64,000 nt of DNA from Astropecten irregularis (taxonomy: Eukaryota; Echinodermata; Asteroidea; Paxillosida; Astropectinidae): the NCBI GenBank assembly GCA_963971285.1, contig OZ020260.1, positions 10,946,798-11,010,797 on the forward strand. Reading direction: 5' to 3'. The position numbers were made by a program, and so were the translations under genes. Of this stretch, positions 11,301 to 20,579 are shown in pieces. The notes beneath the pieces are model-generated. The model worked only from the letters and a program-made list of their open reading frames with translations, was not told the DNA's origin and ran no database searches. Within the stretch, counting starts at the first letter, position 1, and each line of letters begins with the position of its first letter.

Positions 11301-14300
11301 AGGTTGACTCTGGCCGAGTTTGGACTCATCCTGGTCGAAGCATCTAGACCAGGTCTGTTATTTGTCACAGAATAACTGGCCAAACTCTGACAATAAGAGG
11401 AAGCTGCCTAAAAAATGTGAAGAGACAAATAGACGGATGGAGACTTACTTGAGGTGACGGCCTTTCCGGACTTCAGTGTGAAGGACTGGGATGGCAGATT
11501 GGCGTGGAGGTCCTCCTCCTGAGGCGACTCTGGCTTGTCTCTGGCTGTGATAGCCATCTTTGCCCTGGAGTGAACATTTGATAAAATCACCATTTACAAG
11601 ATCTATCAACTGTGATAACACACTGATTGAATGTAGGCTCATCCAGATTCCAAAAAGACCAATTATGGGCTCCCTACCCCCAAAAAAATTGTCAGCATCA
11701 AAGATCCAATTTCAATTTTCTAGGGGTGGAGGCTTAGAAACTCTTCTAGCTAACTTGTTTAAAACAAAAATCTTGCTTCCAATGTCAAAGTTTTGAAAAG
11801 GGAAACAAAGAAACACAAAGAGAGAACCAGTGGGAATAACAATGGTGTCTCATTATAGCAAGGTGACGAGGACCGGTCAAAATACCTTGTTGTATTACCA
11901 GGGGTCGATTTCACCAAACTCATTGTAACTCAGTCAATCATAGGACTAATACGATGCATTGCAGCCCTACGTAGGATACAATGGCTTACCCTTCGTAACT
12001 CGAGTTACGATTGATCGTAGGGCTTTGAGAAATCGACCCCAGGTCATTTTAAGGTGTGGAGAACAAATCCATAACATTAGGAGGTAAAAGAGACTTGAGG
12101 AGAAGAGTGATTGGTATACCAAGAGATGAATGCTAAATTAGGGCATCAGACAAGTCGACCGTGGGACAACTCGACTCCGAGACAGCTCAACCGCAAAGAC
12201 AACTCGATTCCGAGACAGCTCGAACGCAAAGACAACTTGACTCGAGACAGCTCAACCGCAAAGACAAGTCGACTCCGAGACAGCTCGGCCGAAAAGACAA
12301 CTCAACTTCAAGACAGCTCGACCGCAAAGACAACTCAACTTCAAGACAGCTCGGCCGCAAAGACAACTCAACTTCAAGACAGCTCGGCCGCAAAGACAAC
12401 TCAACTTCAAGACAACTCGACCGCAAAGACAAGTCGACTCCGAGACAAGTCGAATTCCATTAGTTCTCGATGCGCGATGTGCGCGACAAAATGTGATCTG
12501 AATATTAAATAACTAAAAGAGATATCGAAAATAATATTCTCATTGGAAGCAAAATAATTTACGCTGCTAGCGCCATTCTACAAAAACCTGGAATAATTAC
12601 TCTGGGTTTTTTTCTTTCATTTCTCCCTTTTTAAATCTTATTTTATTTCAGGCTAAAACTTTCGAGAAAGATTCTTTTTCGGGTAGGCCTATTTGGTTGC
12701 AGCACGCCCGCTATGCCCCTTGGCCATCTGCCACTGTTAAACTGATGCTGCGCGGCCCGCTGTTCATCTTTTGCAGACTCTCAAGCGGTCTTTTACTTCC
12801 AATCTACTATTTCGGTGTCACTTATTGCTCATGCACGCCCGGGCTGTGTATCACAACGGCAGAGATGGAGTCAACTTGTCTCGGAGTCGAGTTGTCTTTG
12901 CGGTCGAGCTGTCTCACAGTTGGGTTGTCTTTGTAGTCGAGCTGTCTCAAGCTGATTTGTCCCTCGGTGGACTTACCTTGGTCCTGGGTCTGGGATCATG
13001 GCACTCTCCATCTCAACAGGCCTTTCCTCCGGCAAACAACCGGTCAGTTTCCCCAGCAGGGACTTGGGCAGCTTGACCACCCCGCTGATTATCTCGGACT
13101 TTGGGATCTTGCGCAGCATGGCCGTGTTGCCGTTGGATGGGATGGTCAGCTCCTGCAAGTCCGACGTGCTGCCGCAGTGTGGACAGTAGAGGGCGCCAGC
13201 CATGTCCACGATACACTCCCTGTGGAAGTGGTGGGATTTTTGGTCTTTGTCGTTCGGCTTACAAACGATTACAGTTCCCTGGGTGCAAAAAAAAAAAAAA
13301 AACATGATTTTTCGATTTTTTTTGGCCCACACACTTGGTACAACAGGTAACAGTCTCAAAAATGTACTCATGTTTGTTATCACAGTATATGGTTCAACAT
13401 CAGTAAGCAAAATTGCATTTTTCTTGGTAGTATTTCAATAATTGATAAATGATAGTATTTTTCATTGTATTCAATATAAGAAGTAACTAAAAGAGTTTGA
13501 GACATAACATTGAGAATGAAAGTACCACAAAGTAGTTGTACCAAGTATACATGTACTTTGGTATAACAATATTAAATTGTTGTTATTAATTATTTTTTTG
13601 TCAGGGCCATAGAATTATATAAATAATTTATTAACCTTCACCAATGTAGATAAGCATTTCATTAAATACCTTTTTAAAGTTTTGGTTCATGTGGGATTCG
13701 AACCCACGACCTCCTATAACACAGCAATGACAGCACAGGTATACAATGCCATTTGGTATAACAATTATTGGTATAATAAAGGTTGGAATTTAGAAGTTGG
13801 TTAAGCAAGATTTTGAATATTGATAACATGGCTAGCTTGGTTTCCTATCTGAGTGACATACATGTGGATGTTTTCTAAAAGTGAGATTTGAAAAATTATT
13901 TCATACCGTAGTGCAGAAGCAGCCACATCCTGGACAGCACTTGTGCTCTGTCATCAAAATCCTGCCCAAGAATCAGAAAGCAAAGATCTGATAAAGCAAG
14001 AATTAAGGATCACATCATTGAAACTACTGGATATCTGAGCTGGTAAAGGGAATAGAACCAAGTATCTCAGACAGAAAGGTCCTTAGGTTCAGTTCAAGAC
14101 ATGAATATGAATATTGATAATGAATTGAAGGTATAATACATGATTGGTAAAGGTTACAGTACAGCACTCACACTTTGTCTGATCCAACATGTACATAAAA
14201 TAACACACCTGTGAAATTTGAGCTCAATCAGACATCTGAGTCATGAGAAAATAGCGAAAACCCGACTCAATTGTTCTTATAAAACATACAGAATGGTTTT

Positions 14301-17300
14301 GGTCTTACCCCGAGATCAGAACTGTTTTCGTTCTTTGTTTGACTAATTTCTGGATAAATACACCATTTCAGGCGGAAATATTTCAACAATATGTTTCTAC
14401 CAGCACCATCTCCATACCCTGAAAGTTATAGGTAAATTCTGTTTGGGTATGTTACCAATCCTGTACTGTACCTTTAATATTAGTCATATTTATCTTTGAT
14501 GAACCAATTGTGAATAACTGACAAATCAGATTAGTCAGCATGAACGAGACGACGTTTCAATCTCTTCCTTGCGAACATCATCCAAAGAGCTCTTGTTATA
14601 AAACAAACTGCACAGCTGCAGGGTCCAGGGTTCTAGCCAGACCAATTTTAGTGGTGGGCTCTAGAAAGTTGAGCCCTAGTTCGCTACATGTACAGATGTA
14701 CGGTAGGCCTACGCTAAAAATTGGAAATTATATCGTCTTGTAAACATTGAGAATCAGTGCTTCACATTTCAAAACACAGAAAAGAGTGAACTTTTATTCA
14801 GGAATGTGATCAAAATTCACGATATTGGCAATACTTTTATTCACTCTGCGGAAATTTGTGCTGGGCGGCAGAGTTTATTTCAGACCTATGTTCCAGGCGC
14901 AAATTTCCAGTGCGGGGCTGGCCCGCCCAGCGCCGCCCACCGTGGCTAGAACCCTGGCAGGGTCTGCTATCATTTTGGAGTGACTTACCTGTGTTCAGGG
15001 CAGAATCCACCATAAGGCACTCTGGACGACGGTCGATGAAGCTTACCCGTGTTAATCTTATTCTTACATTCGACCAACTGCTCCAAAAAAAAATTAAAAA
15101 CAAAAACAAAGGATTAACTATTTTAAAGCTAACTTCATACTTTGGTTTTTGTCAAAGAAATGCAGATTCATAGGCAAAAATATCAAGGAAGATACAGTAA
15201 CAGTCATCTGTGAAATTTTCAGTCCCATACAGAGCCCAGTTTTTTTGAGAAAACAGTTAAATGCTCACGGTATTTTCAAATGCATACACAGGAGTTCTGA
15301 TCATGCCACGAGATCAAAACTAATTTTGTTCACTGGTTTTACTCTTTTCTGGATGAATACAGCATTTCAGGCAGAGAGATGTTAATGGTATGTTTCTATC
15401 ATCATCCATCTTTATACCATGTAAGCTAAAGCCTAGGTAAATCCATGAAGATTTCTGTTTTGGTATACATGCTACCAAACTATGATAGTACCTTTCAAGC
15501 TAACTGTTCATTTAAATTGTCGGGGTAAAAGCTCCATTAGTATGGAGGTTATATACACGTTTTCACCTTTTTTTAAACATCTGAGAAGTACTTTTGGGTT
15601 GGCCCAATAAAGGGACAATACTACAATTTCAAAAATTGTGCTAAAATGCTACAGTAAATTCACCCGCTTGCATTTCCACCATACCTAAACAATTTGAATT
15701 TGCTGCTACTGCGGTAACCTCTAGAGACGAATTAATGTACAAGTTTTGCCTGGAACCCTGACTCGTCAATGTAAAAACTGCATTGAAAGCTACAAGTTGG
15801 TTATCAACAGAAATATCTTCATATTTAATAGTGTAATACACAAAGTTTTGCCATTTTGAGGAGCCTGTCAGTTTCGAAGAGTAAAATTATCATGGAACTT
15901 TATTACCTTGCGAACGGACCACAAACAGCATAATTGTTCTGGTGTTACATCATGTGCTAAATGGGCTTCATGCAACCAAGTTGGCAATGGACATTTCGGT
16001 AGGAACAATGTCGTTTCTATATACAGCCATATACAGCATTGAGACATTACAGGTAAAAAACTGCTGCAAACTGCTCATCAACCAAAATAATGACCAGAAA
16101 TCTTTATTTAAAATGCTCACAGAGGTTCTGATATTTTGATTCTATCAGATTCAGTGAAACATTAGTTTGGTATACATGTGCGAGCAGAAAAATTCAGATA
16201 GACAAAATGCATGTATGTATCTAGACTACACCACAACTTGCTTATAAGCCAGTCGTGGTGGTTTGGTTTCCCTCATCACGTCAATGACCTACCTCCCCAT
16301 CGAGGACTTCCAAGGCTCGACAGGTGGACAGAATGACCGACGATGGTCCCTTCTGTTCCATGCGACAGCAGCACAGCGGAAGCTCCGACTAGGAGGGGAA
16401 AAACAGAAACCAATAACTGACAGAGTAATTGAAGGTGAACTGACTGGAGCAGGAGTTGAACCTACGACCTCCAGAATACCGCATCGCCTCTCTACCAACT
16501 GAGCTCACAAGGCCGATGTTGGCAATGTCCCAAATTATCAGTTATACATGTACATGTATTGGCTTTAGGCTTGTACATATTTTTCTTTAACAAAAAAAAA
16601 AAAGCCCAAAAATCTTGTCATCTGCTGCCATGGGAATGCGGAGCTGAAATGTTGGATTGGATTGCCATGTTAAGCAGATATATCAAGACAATTTTTAGTG
16701 GATTTGGTAGAGTTAGGGATAGAAATCTTACCTGCATGTGGAGGCTGGTGGGTGTGCGCCCATCTAAGCTTCCTGTCACACCAAACAATAAAGGCCACAG
16801 TCAGTCAATCAGAGCATCAAGTTACATACATGGCACACATTTGTGCTGGTTGGATTATTGCCATCCAATTGTTGTATGGAAACGTTTATAAATAACAAAA
16901 ATGAGTGCTGAAATGTAGATTCATCTTAACAGATTGTAGAACATAGAGGTACCATCATACTTTGGTATTAAGTTGATAGAACATCTGCAGTTTGTTCATA
17001 ATTTGATTGAAATAAAAACAAACCTGTGACATTTTCCGGATCTTCTTGAGGTGACTGGATGAACTTTAAGTGCCAAGGTTCTAAAGGGCAGGAACTTGGT
17101 TCTTAAAAGCCGAAGCAATTTTGGCAAAGGAAACCTGGAACTAACAGTGGAACTTTTGGAAAGGCAGCAAGGCAAACACCAGGGGCACCAGGGCAACTGC
17201 CCAAGTTGCCTGCATGGAAGCCTGACATGTTGTCATGCCAGGAAACAAGGCTGCGTGTTTCAATGGACCTTACCTCGCTGAATGTAGTCACCATCGGATT

Positions 17301-19116
17301 CTAGGCTGGCCATGGTTGAGGTACTGCTGCTACGTTTCTTCTTGGCTACTGGCAGCCGGATATCACTGCCGGCTTCACTCTGGATGTCAGTTGAATCTAA
17401 GGGAAGGAACAAAGAGAAATCACACCAATGTCTCTAATCCAGGCATAAGGTAGCAACAAAGAAATCTAGAGAACTTGTTTAACTACATTGGAAGCACTTC
17501 CACATCAGCTTAGTTATGTTTACAACAGAAATCTTCCAACAAAAGCTTAAACACACCATAATTGTGTTAAGATAAGTCCAACAATATGAATGGCTGAAAT
17601 CAACTCAGTTCTGAAAAGTTTCTCAGATGTTGCGATTAGGTTATTCATCAGAAATGATTTGGTCAACTTTGCTTCATTCAATTATTCACTTACCAGAGTC
17701 ATAATTGTTGAGTTTGTTCCGTACTACTCGGTGCCGTTTCATGCCAAAATGTGTTGGTGTGCGTGGGTGGCGTTTCTTCTTCTTGATGATATCAGGAGGA
17801 CAGCTCTCGGTAGCCGAGGAGTCGGGCGTGGCTGACCCAGCTGCTCCGACTGGGAAGTCGGCAGCCAGGGTGTGGCGAGGATTGGCTGATGAGGCCGTGG
17901 TACCTGGTATCGGGGTGGAATTGTCACGCTCTGCCGCTGCTTGATTCTCGCCACTGGAGGGCAGCATTCGATGGAGCTGCTCAATGGGGACGATGTCGGG
18001 AGGTGGTTGTCTCTCCAGCTCCGGGGTCTCATCGCTGCCGCTCATGTCTTGGGCCACCATGTCCTGACTACTGATCAGCTTGGGAGGATCGTCATCCATA
18101 AACACGTCTTGATCGTCAAGCTGGGACGAATCCATCGACTCTGACGTTGCAGTGTCAACCTCCATATTTTCAATGTCCTTGATGACTTCTTCTTTTGACA
18201 GCATTAGATGATGTTCATCAGCGGGGATTTCTACCTTAATGTCAGTTTCATCTGTATCATTCATCTGTCCCTGCCCCTGAGTGGCAAGGTCTCCTGAGAT
18301 GATTTTGCCCAGAGGATCTCCTTGATCTGTTGCAGTCAGCATGGATTCTGGTGGTAATGTTGTTACTAATCCGAGCATTACTGCTCTCTGAACAGCGGGT
18401 GGTATATTCAACCCTGATGTTATCAATTCTTTACTGGCTGAAGAATTACCCAAAGCGGACGTGGCGTTCCGCTTGAGACTCAGACTAATGTCAAAAAAGC
18501 GGTTTCTGGACCTTTTTTTGTTTGGGGTAATTTTGTTGTTGGTGAATCGTATCTGATGAGGCCTTTTCACATTTGGTATCTTTTCAGGCTCAATTATTGG
18601 ACTTTTCGGCAGCAGTAATGGCAGCTTTTTGGTGACTCTGGAAGATGGCACCGTGGCTTGCGGTTGCAAGACTATCGGTATACCATTTTGGACCAGCGTT
18701 GGTACTGTTTTCAAGTTGGTCAAGTTAGTCCTTTCGTTGTCTATCTGTGCTGCATCCGGCATTCCATCCGCTGCAACCTGACCTGTTTTTCTGGCCACAA
18801 AACGACGTTTTGGTACCTCCGTCTGACCGCCCCTATGAAAATCAAACTTGATGGGTAAACCATTGAGATGGTTGGAATTACCAACAGCCGACACGTTGAG
18901 CACTGGGAACGATTTACGGGCAGTCACTGGCGCGCTTGAAGTTGGGCCGTTATTTTTCGCAGACGTCTTTGAATTGACTGACGATGCCCTCCTCACGTAT
19001 TTCCTCTTACCGGCTGTTGACGGCGCAGATTTGCGTGCAGTCCTACCCTGAGGTGTAGTCCTTAGTCCTTGTGAATCCTTCCCCTCGTTGTTGGAGGAAG
19101 CCTTAGAGGGCTTCAT
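2198..19116 (-). CDS. EHMT1: EHMT (G9a/GLP) histone-lysine N-methyltransferase, 3' part missing
   Basis: Nuclear enzyme family that mono- and dimethylates histone H3 lysine 9 and reads the same mark through its ankyrin repeats. I read 18 coding exons: 17694-19116, 17274-17396, 16732-16772, 16293-16388, 14989-15077, 13907-13961, 12977-13278, 11449-11564, 10709-10775, 9757-9839, 8836-8990, 8310-8384, 7271-7372, 6691-6795, 5994-6109, 4919-4957, 3534-3701, 2198-2342. All have AG/GT borders, all phases join, and they sum to 3300 nt (1100 codons). Order: disordered N-terminus (1-about 525), Cys-rich zinc region (about 531-645), linker, ankyrin repeats (about 772-1040), then the first 49 residues of the I-SET/pre-SET region. 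Resemblance to vertebrate EHMT1/EHMT2 is clear in every part from the Cys-rich region on; wording such as [10 protein letters not shown] is closer to EHMT1. The pre-SET cysteines, SET and post-SET (roughly 250 residues) are not in the window. Invertebrates usually have one EHMT gene, so the symbol is by resemblance. Confidence 0.95.
2690..2958. repeat. MITE with about 65-bp terminal inverted repeats
   Basis: 2696-2762 and 2884-2952 are inverted copies (CATGTACAAACTGTTTTCTA against its complement with few changes). Lies in the EHMT intron 2343-3533. Confidence 0.75.
3303..3500 (+). mobile_element. LINE 3' end (RT protein C-terminal tail)
   Basis: Open reading 3303-3443 gives [20 protein letters not shown] then [23 protein letters not shown] and a stop. 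This is the [13 protein letters not shown] tail typical of non-LTR retrotransposon polyproteins. It is followed by a GTTA-type microsatellite tail (about 3480-3502), as in RTE/CR1-like ends. 5' truncated; sits 30 nt from EHMT exon 17. Confidence 0.8.
3534..3701 (-). CDS. EHMT1: EHMT coding exon 17: last ankyrin repeat and linker to pre-SET
   Basis: Reads [20 protein letters not shown] ... [11 protein letters not shown]. The last part equals the [13 protein letters not shown] linker of vertebrate EHMT1. Its donor is about 34 bases from a LINE tail. Confidence 0.95.
3969..4129 (-). repeat. tRNA-like inverted-repeat element (family T)
   Basis: Minus-strand tRNA-like unit with box A and box B, flanked by GAACAAAGAAAAAT and by AATTATCTTTGT. 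See copy 61989-62187 for the clearest form. Confidence 0.75.
4138..4280. repeat. Two tRNA-like units tail to tail
   Basis: Plus unit GGTAGCTCAGTTGGTAGAGC at 4145 and a different minus unit whose complement reads GGTAGCTCAGAAGGTAGAGC (4230-4272). Fragmentary. Confidence 0.55.
4919..4957 (-). CDS. EHMT1: EHMT coding exon 16: 39-nt microexon
   Basis: Encodes [12 protein letters not shown], the helix core of one ankyrin repeat (vertebrate HIAARENRYDCV). It begins and ends inside codons that the flanking exons complete. Confidence 0.93.
5128..5496 (+). repeat. TTAA MITE (family 1)
   Basis: Full-length copy: ends TTAAAGGTAGTATCATACTT and ATGATATTACCTTTAA, with the central GATCTTTTAAAAGATC palindrome. 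Confidence 0.9.
5660..5948 (+). repeat. 83-90 bp tandem repeat, about 3.3 copies
   Basis: AGGTTCCTTG recurs at about 5677, 5760, 5849 and 5939 with similar text between. Ends beside EHMT exon 15 (5994). Confidence 0.8.
5994..6109 (-). CDS. EHMT1: EHMT coding exon 15: ankyrin repeat
   Basis: [20 protein letters not shown] ... NIHGDTPL. The LHWA motif supplies the second cage Trp in vertebrates and is present. Confidence 0.95.
6188..6440 (-). repeat. Family T element with long side arm
   Basis: tRNA-like unit (6200-6265), then GGTGTCCCTAATGATCAAT, TTTGGCAGTCAGAAGCCATG and CGCTATATCCCAAGGATCAT, an arm shared with 8650-8755 and 52565-52680. Confidence 0.75.
6510..6656. repeat. Family D palindromic MITE
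   Basis: Ends GGGGTTGATTTCAC and GTGAAATCAACCCC, with CCTACGAT and GTAGGGC internal arms. Other copies near 11.9, 26.1 and 31.4 kb. Confidence 0.8.
6691..6795 (-). CDS. EHMT1: EHMT coding exon 14: ankyrin repeat of the methyl-lysine pocket
   Basis: [20 protein letters not shown] then [26 protein letters not shown] is almost identical to the vertebrate repeat whose Trp and acidic residues form part of the H3K9me1/2 reading cage, so reading activity is probably kept. Confidence 0.95.
6881..7068. repeat. Inverted dimer of family T tRNA-like unit
   Basis: A minus tRNA-like unit (6905-6975) runs directly into a plus half unit (6990-7045), both ending in the same GAACAAAGAAAAAT-type arm. The stretch could fold into one long hairpin. 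Confidence 0.75.
7271..7372 (-). CDS. EHMT1: EHMT coding exon 13: ankyrin repeat
   Basis: 34 codons including [20 protein letters not shown]. It matches the EDGSTCLHLAAKKG repeat of vertebrate EHMT. Its acceptor lies directly against the AATC-rich array at 7375. Confidence 0.92.
7375..7970. repeat. AATC-rich array with about 65-80 bp higher-order units
   Basis: (AATC)n runs alternate with AATCAATTGGTTCAAACTAG blocks, repeated six times. Begins three bases from EHMT exon 13. Confidence 0.9.
8006..8258. repeat. Family A MITE (CCAATTTCATAGAGCTG ends)
   Basis: Ends GGGGCCAATTTCATAGAGCT and AGCTCTATGACATTGGCCCC, with CTTAAGCACCAAAA arms. Confidence 0.85.
8310..8384 (-). CDS. EHMT1: EHMT coding exon 12: ankyrin repeat
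   Basis: 25 codons: [20 protein letters not shown] then TVDHK. Typical second half of an ankyrin repeat; phase 0 at both ends. Confidence 0.92.
8512..8758 (+). repeat. Family T element, rearranged
   Basis: CCAAACGAACAAAGATAATT, then box A GGCTTAGTTGGTAGAGC, then the side arm in inverted orientation (TTTGGCAGTCAGAAGCCATA ... CCCAAGGATCAT). Confidence 0.7.
8836..8990 (-). CDS. EHMT1: EHMT coding exon 11: ankyrin repeats
   Basis: Encodes [14 protein letters not shown], then [18 protein letters not shown], then [16 protein letters not shown]: one whole ankyrin repeat and the start of the next. The usual TPLHxAA is TLHPAA here. Confidence 0.93.
9056..9665. mobile_element. TIR element (TACAGTGGAACACC) with internal duplication
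   Basis: Left ACAGTGGAACACCGCTATAC and right CAGTGGTCCACTGTA are inverted. 9373-9489 and 9490-9600 are direct copies of about 117 bp (GAGCCACGTACAGAGCCAGC in both). Related fragments at 47588-47760 and 55570-55740. Non-coding. Confidence 0.65.
9757..9839 (-). CDS. EHMT1: EHMT coding exon 10: entry to ankyrin domain
   Basis: Reads [27 protein letters not shown], matching PKKLRFHPKQLY ... GELQKV in vertebrate EHMT; this is the capping helix and first ankyrin repeat. Confidence 0.93.
10170..10575. repeat. 76-bp tandem repeat, about 5.3 copies
   Basis: GAGGTGAGCAACCACC starts at 10246, 10322, 10398, 10474 and 10550, exactly 76 bp apart, with very few differences. In an EHMT intron. Confidence 0.97.
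10709..10775 (-). CDS. EHMT1: EHMT coding exon 9: PLPPGP linker
   Basis: Reads [19 protein letters not shown], matching the PLPPGP ... LESAL motif that precedes the ankyrin repeats of vertebrate EHMT. Confidence 0.9.
11449..11564 (-). CDS. EHMT1: EHMT coding exon 8: linker
   Basis: Encodes [19 protein letters not shown] and on to the ankyrin region; phases fit both sides. The linker is poorly conserved in the family, so this exon rests on splice sites and phase. Confidence 0.8.
11901..12040. repeat. Family D palindromic MITE
   Basis: GGGGTCGATTTCACCAAACT to GAGAAATCGACCCC, with the CGTAACTCGAGTTACG palindrome inside. Confidence 0.85.
12150..12455 (+). repeat. 33-bp minisatellite, arm 1
   Basis: GACAACTCAACTTCAAGACA then GCTCGGCCGCAAA repeats at a 33-bp step from 12301; variants upstream. 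33 is a multiple of three, so it happens to be open as an 11-residue repeat. Confidence 0.95.
12868..12965 (-). repeat. Same minisatellite in inverted orientation, arm 2
   Basis: Complement reads GACAGCTCGACCGCAAAGAC as in arm 1. It touches the donor of EHMT exon 7. Confidence 0.9.
12977..13278 (-). CDS. EHMT1: EHMT coding exon 7: rest of the RING-like domain and linker
   Basis: Starts [22 protein letters not shown] and continues to YCPHCG, the HxxC and CPHCG zinc ligands of the EHMT Cys-rich domain. The second half is a linker towards the ankyrin repeats. Its donor (12976) directly abuts an inverted minisatellite. Confidence 0.92.
13686..13741 (-). repeat. tRNA-like 3' half (SINE fragment)
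   Basis: Complement contains GTGGGTTCGAATCCCACATG, a perfect box B with a paired T-arm; no box A nearby. Confidence 0.5.
13907..13961 (-). CDS. EHMT1: EHMT coding exon 6: CCPGCG zinc knuckle
   Basis: 18 codons, [18 protein letters not shown], matching the conserved KHQCCPGCGYFCTAG of vertebrate EHMT. These cysteines are zinc ligands of the RING-like domain. Confidence 0.92.
14126..14477 (-). repeat. TTAA MITE, family 2
   Basis: Ends AAGGTATAATACATGATTGG and CAATCCTGTACTGTACCTTT. Shares its inner arm (CTGGATAAATACACCATTTC) with family 1 but has different ends and middle. Confidence 0.85.
14989..15077 (-). CDS. EHMT1: EHMT coding exon 5: Cys-rich region
   Basis: Reads [18 protein letters not shown], ending GGFCPEH. 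Its Cys and Cys/His positions match the GRCTNS ... LCEDH segment of vertebrate EHMT. A degraded MITE copy follows at 15122-15498. Confidence 0.9.
15122..15498 (-). repeat. TTAA MITE (family 1), diverged
   Basis: TTTGGTTTTTGTCAAAGAAA, ACAGTAACAGTCATCTGTGA and the end AACTATGATAGTACC identify it. Confidence 0.8.
16293..16388 (-). CDS. EHMT1: EHMT coding exon 4: start of Cys-rich region
   Basis: Reads [17 protein letters not shown] and on. It matches the LPLCSCRMETPKS stretch that opens the cysteine-rich zinc region of vertebrate EHMT proteins. 32 codons, phase 0 at both ends. Confidence 0.9.
16431..16545 (-). repeat. Family T tRNA-like element
   Basis: GTGAACTGACTGGAGCAGGA, then the box B and box A complements and GATGTTGGCAATGTCCC. 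It is about 45 nt upstream of EHMT exon 4. Confidence 0.7.
16732..16772 (-). CDS. EHMT1: EHMT coding exon 3 (41 nt)
   Basis: Short exon reading [15 protein letters not shown] accept it because exon 2 ends with one spare base and exon 4 starts at a codon border, so a 2-mod-3 exon is required; this one has CAG/GTAAG borders and the right phase. Confidence 0.7.
17274..17396 (-). CDS. EHMT1: EHMT coding exon 2
   Basis: 41 codons joining the disordered region to the Cys-rich region. Contains a basic run [12 protein letters not shown] that could be a nuclear localisation signal. The phase (two bases in, one base out) fits both neighbours. Confidence 0.85.
17694..19116 (-). CDS. EHMT1: EHMT coding exon 1: disordered N-terminal region with histone-like motifs
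   Basis: Encodes residues 1-474. The start ATG at 19116 is the first in frame: a TAA lies eight codons upstream. The region is basic and Ser/Thr/Pro-rich, then acidic (about 288-370), then a basic patch [16 protein letters not shown] (445-460). ARK[S/T] motifs occur at 27-30, 66-69 and 108-111. IKVE at 293-296 fits the SUMO-site consensus. The exon is unusually long (1423 coding nt) beside its 39-302 nt neighbours. A good acceptor (pyrimidine tract, then TATAG) at 19254 would start the exon at 19253 with about 137 nt of 5' UTR. Confidence 0.9.
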
Positions 19117-19287
19117 GGTACTGCTGTCTATCTTCCCTTAATTAGAAACTGCGTTCTGTGTTCTGTAAGTGTCCTCACTCTACCAATCCTGTCAGCATTG
19201 TCTTCGGACGAAACTCCTACAATTCACCTTAGCGAGGACCTTATCCTGTGTCCCTATACCAAAGGAAAACAAAAGTCTCATCAAAAC

Positions 19288-19318
19288 AAACAAACAAACA
19301 AACAAACAAACAAACAAC
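19288..19318. repeat. (AAAC)n microsatellite
   Basis: CAAA units repeated about seven times. The rest of 19254-21614 (probable EHMT intron 1) has a G-tract element (19940-20100) and a LINE remnant. Confidence 0.9.
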
Positions 19319-19939
19319 CAAAAGAATGGGTATGTTAAAGCTTGATGAAGCAAATATAGGAGCAAGTTCGATCAAAGACTATCTGTCAACCACTAGACGA
19401 TTGTGCCTGGTACCCGTAGAATATTTAGTGTACAGGTTACCAAGCAAAATCCATCAGTCTCGGTCAAACTCGGTCACATGCTGTGTCTAAAATATGTGGC
19501 ATTGCTAAGGTGGATGGCCGAGCAAAGCCGGAACAGTCCATTACAAGTAGACAATATTATGTTTAAGAAATATAACCATCAGAGGCTTACTTGTCTTGAA
19601 GATACTGGTATTGGTAATGCCCATCAGAACAGTTACTCCATCTGAAATATACAAAGTTTTTACGAAAGTGTGAAAGCTATCTCAAATTTGAAAAACCGTC
19701 ATTTTGCACTTTGCTCAACCATTCGTTTGAGCACCGCCTTAAGTAGACCTCAATATTTGACAAATGTTTGATATGATTTGCAGTTGGTTCTTGGCGGGCA
19801 TGAAATTGTACCAAATCTACATGAAGTTTCAAGATTAACCAGGCCCTAACGCACTTCTATACCATGGTTTACTTCGCATACATCTATGGTTTTTCCTGTG
19901 GTATCCAGAATACCACAATACATATAAATACAGGGTAGG

Positions 19940-20095
19940 TGCCATGGGCGTAGATCACGGGGGGGCTGGGGGGGGGGGGGGGGGGGGTTTACGACCCCCA
20001 GGTTTTCACTTTTTATATAAAAAAAATAACATATGGAAGTGCGACCCAGCTACAAGATCAACCCCCCAGGTCTGAGGACGTGTCTACACTACTGG
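19940..20095. repeat. G/C-tract TIR element, family M
   Basis: GGGCGTAGATCACGGGGG ... ACCCCCCAGGT ... GTCTACACTACTGG; ends resemble the larger element at 33880-34735. Confidence 0.5.
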
Positions 20096-20579
20096 TAGGT
20101 GCAGAGGGTTAGGTTAAATGAAATTAATACTGGTGGTAACAAAAATCTTAACATCCATAACATTTACCGATAACCCATGATGTGATAAGGTAGATTCGGT
20201 GTTTCATGAAAACTTATGAATCCCAAAAATGATTGCCTAATAATTCCCATTTAAAATAATTTCTATGACATGCCCAAAAAAATACACGTACACATATTCA
20301 TACATGAATTATTAGGCACCAAAAACATTTTGAATTTTGTTGGAAGTACTTTAAAAATGTGCATGGCTTCTAACAATTCTAGCCACGGAAAAAAAAAAGT
20401 TGAAAAAATCTGCACGGAATTCTTTCAACGACGTAACAGAATTGCACAATGTGGTGGCAAAAAAAAAACCAAACCAGGAAAAAAACGCAAAAAACAACAA
20501 CAATTATATTCTCAAAAGGCGATCACAATATTGGAATACTTTGGGTGCATTAACAAAGTGGCACAGTTGTATACTGCTT

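Noticed and set aside
12111-12512. 133-residue open frame rich in [12 protein letters not shown] repeats
   Set aside because: It is the translated 33-bp minisatellite; two frames are open at once and the array lies in an EHMT intron.
12967-13441. Several plus-strand frames of 60-130 residues
   Set aside because: Opposite-strand shadows of EHMT exon 7.
17590-19051. Plus-strand frames across the EHMT first coding exon
   Set aside because: Shadows of the 474-codon exon on the other strand.
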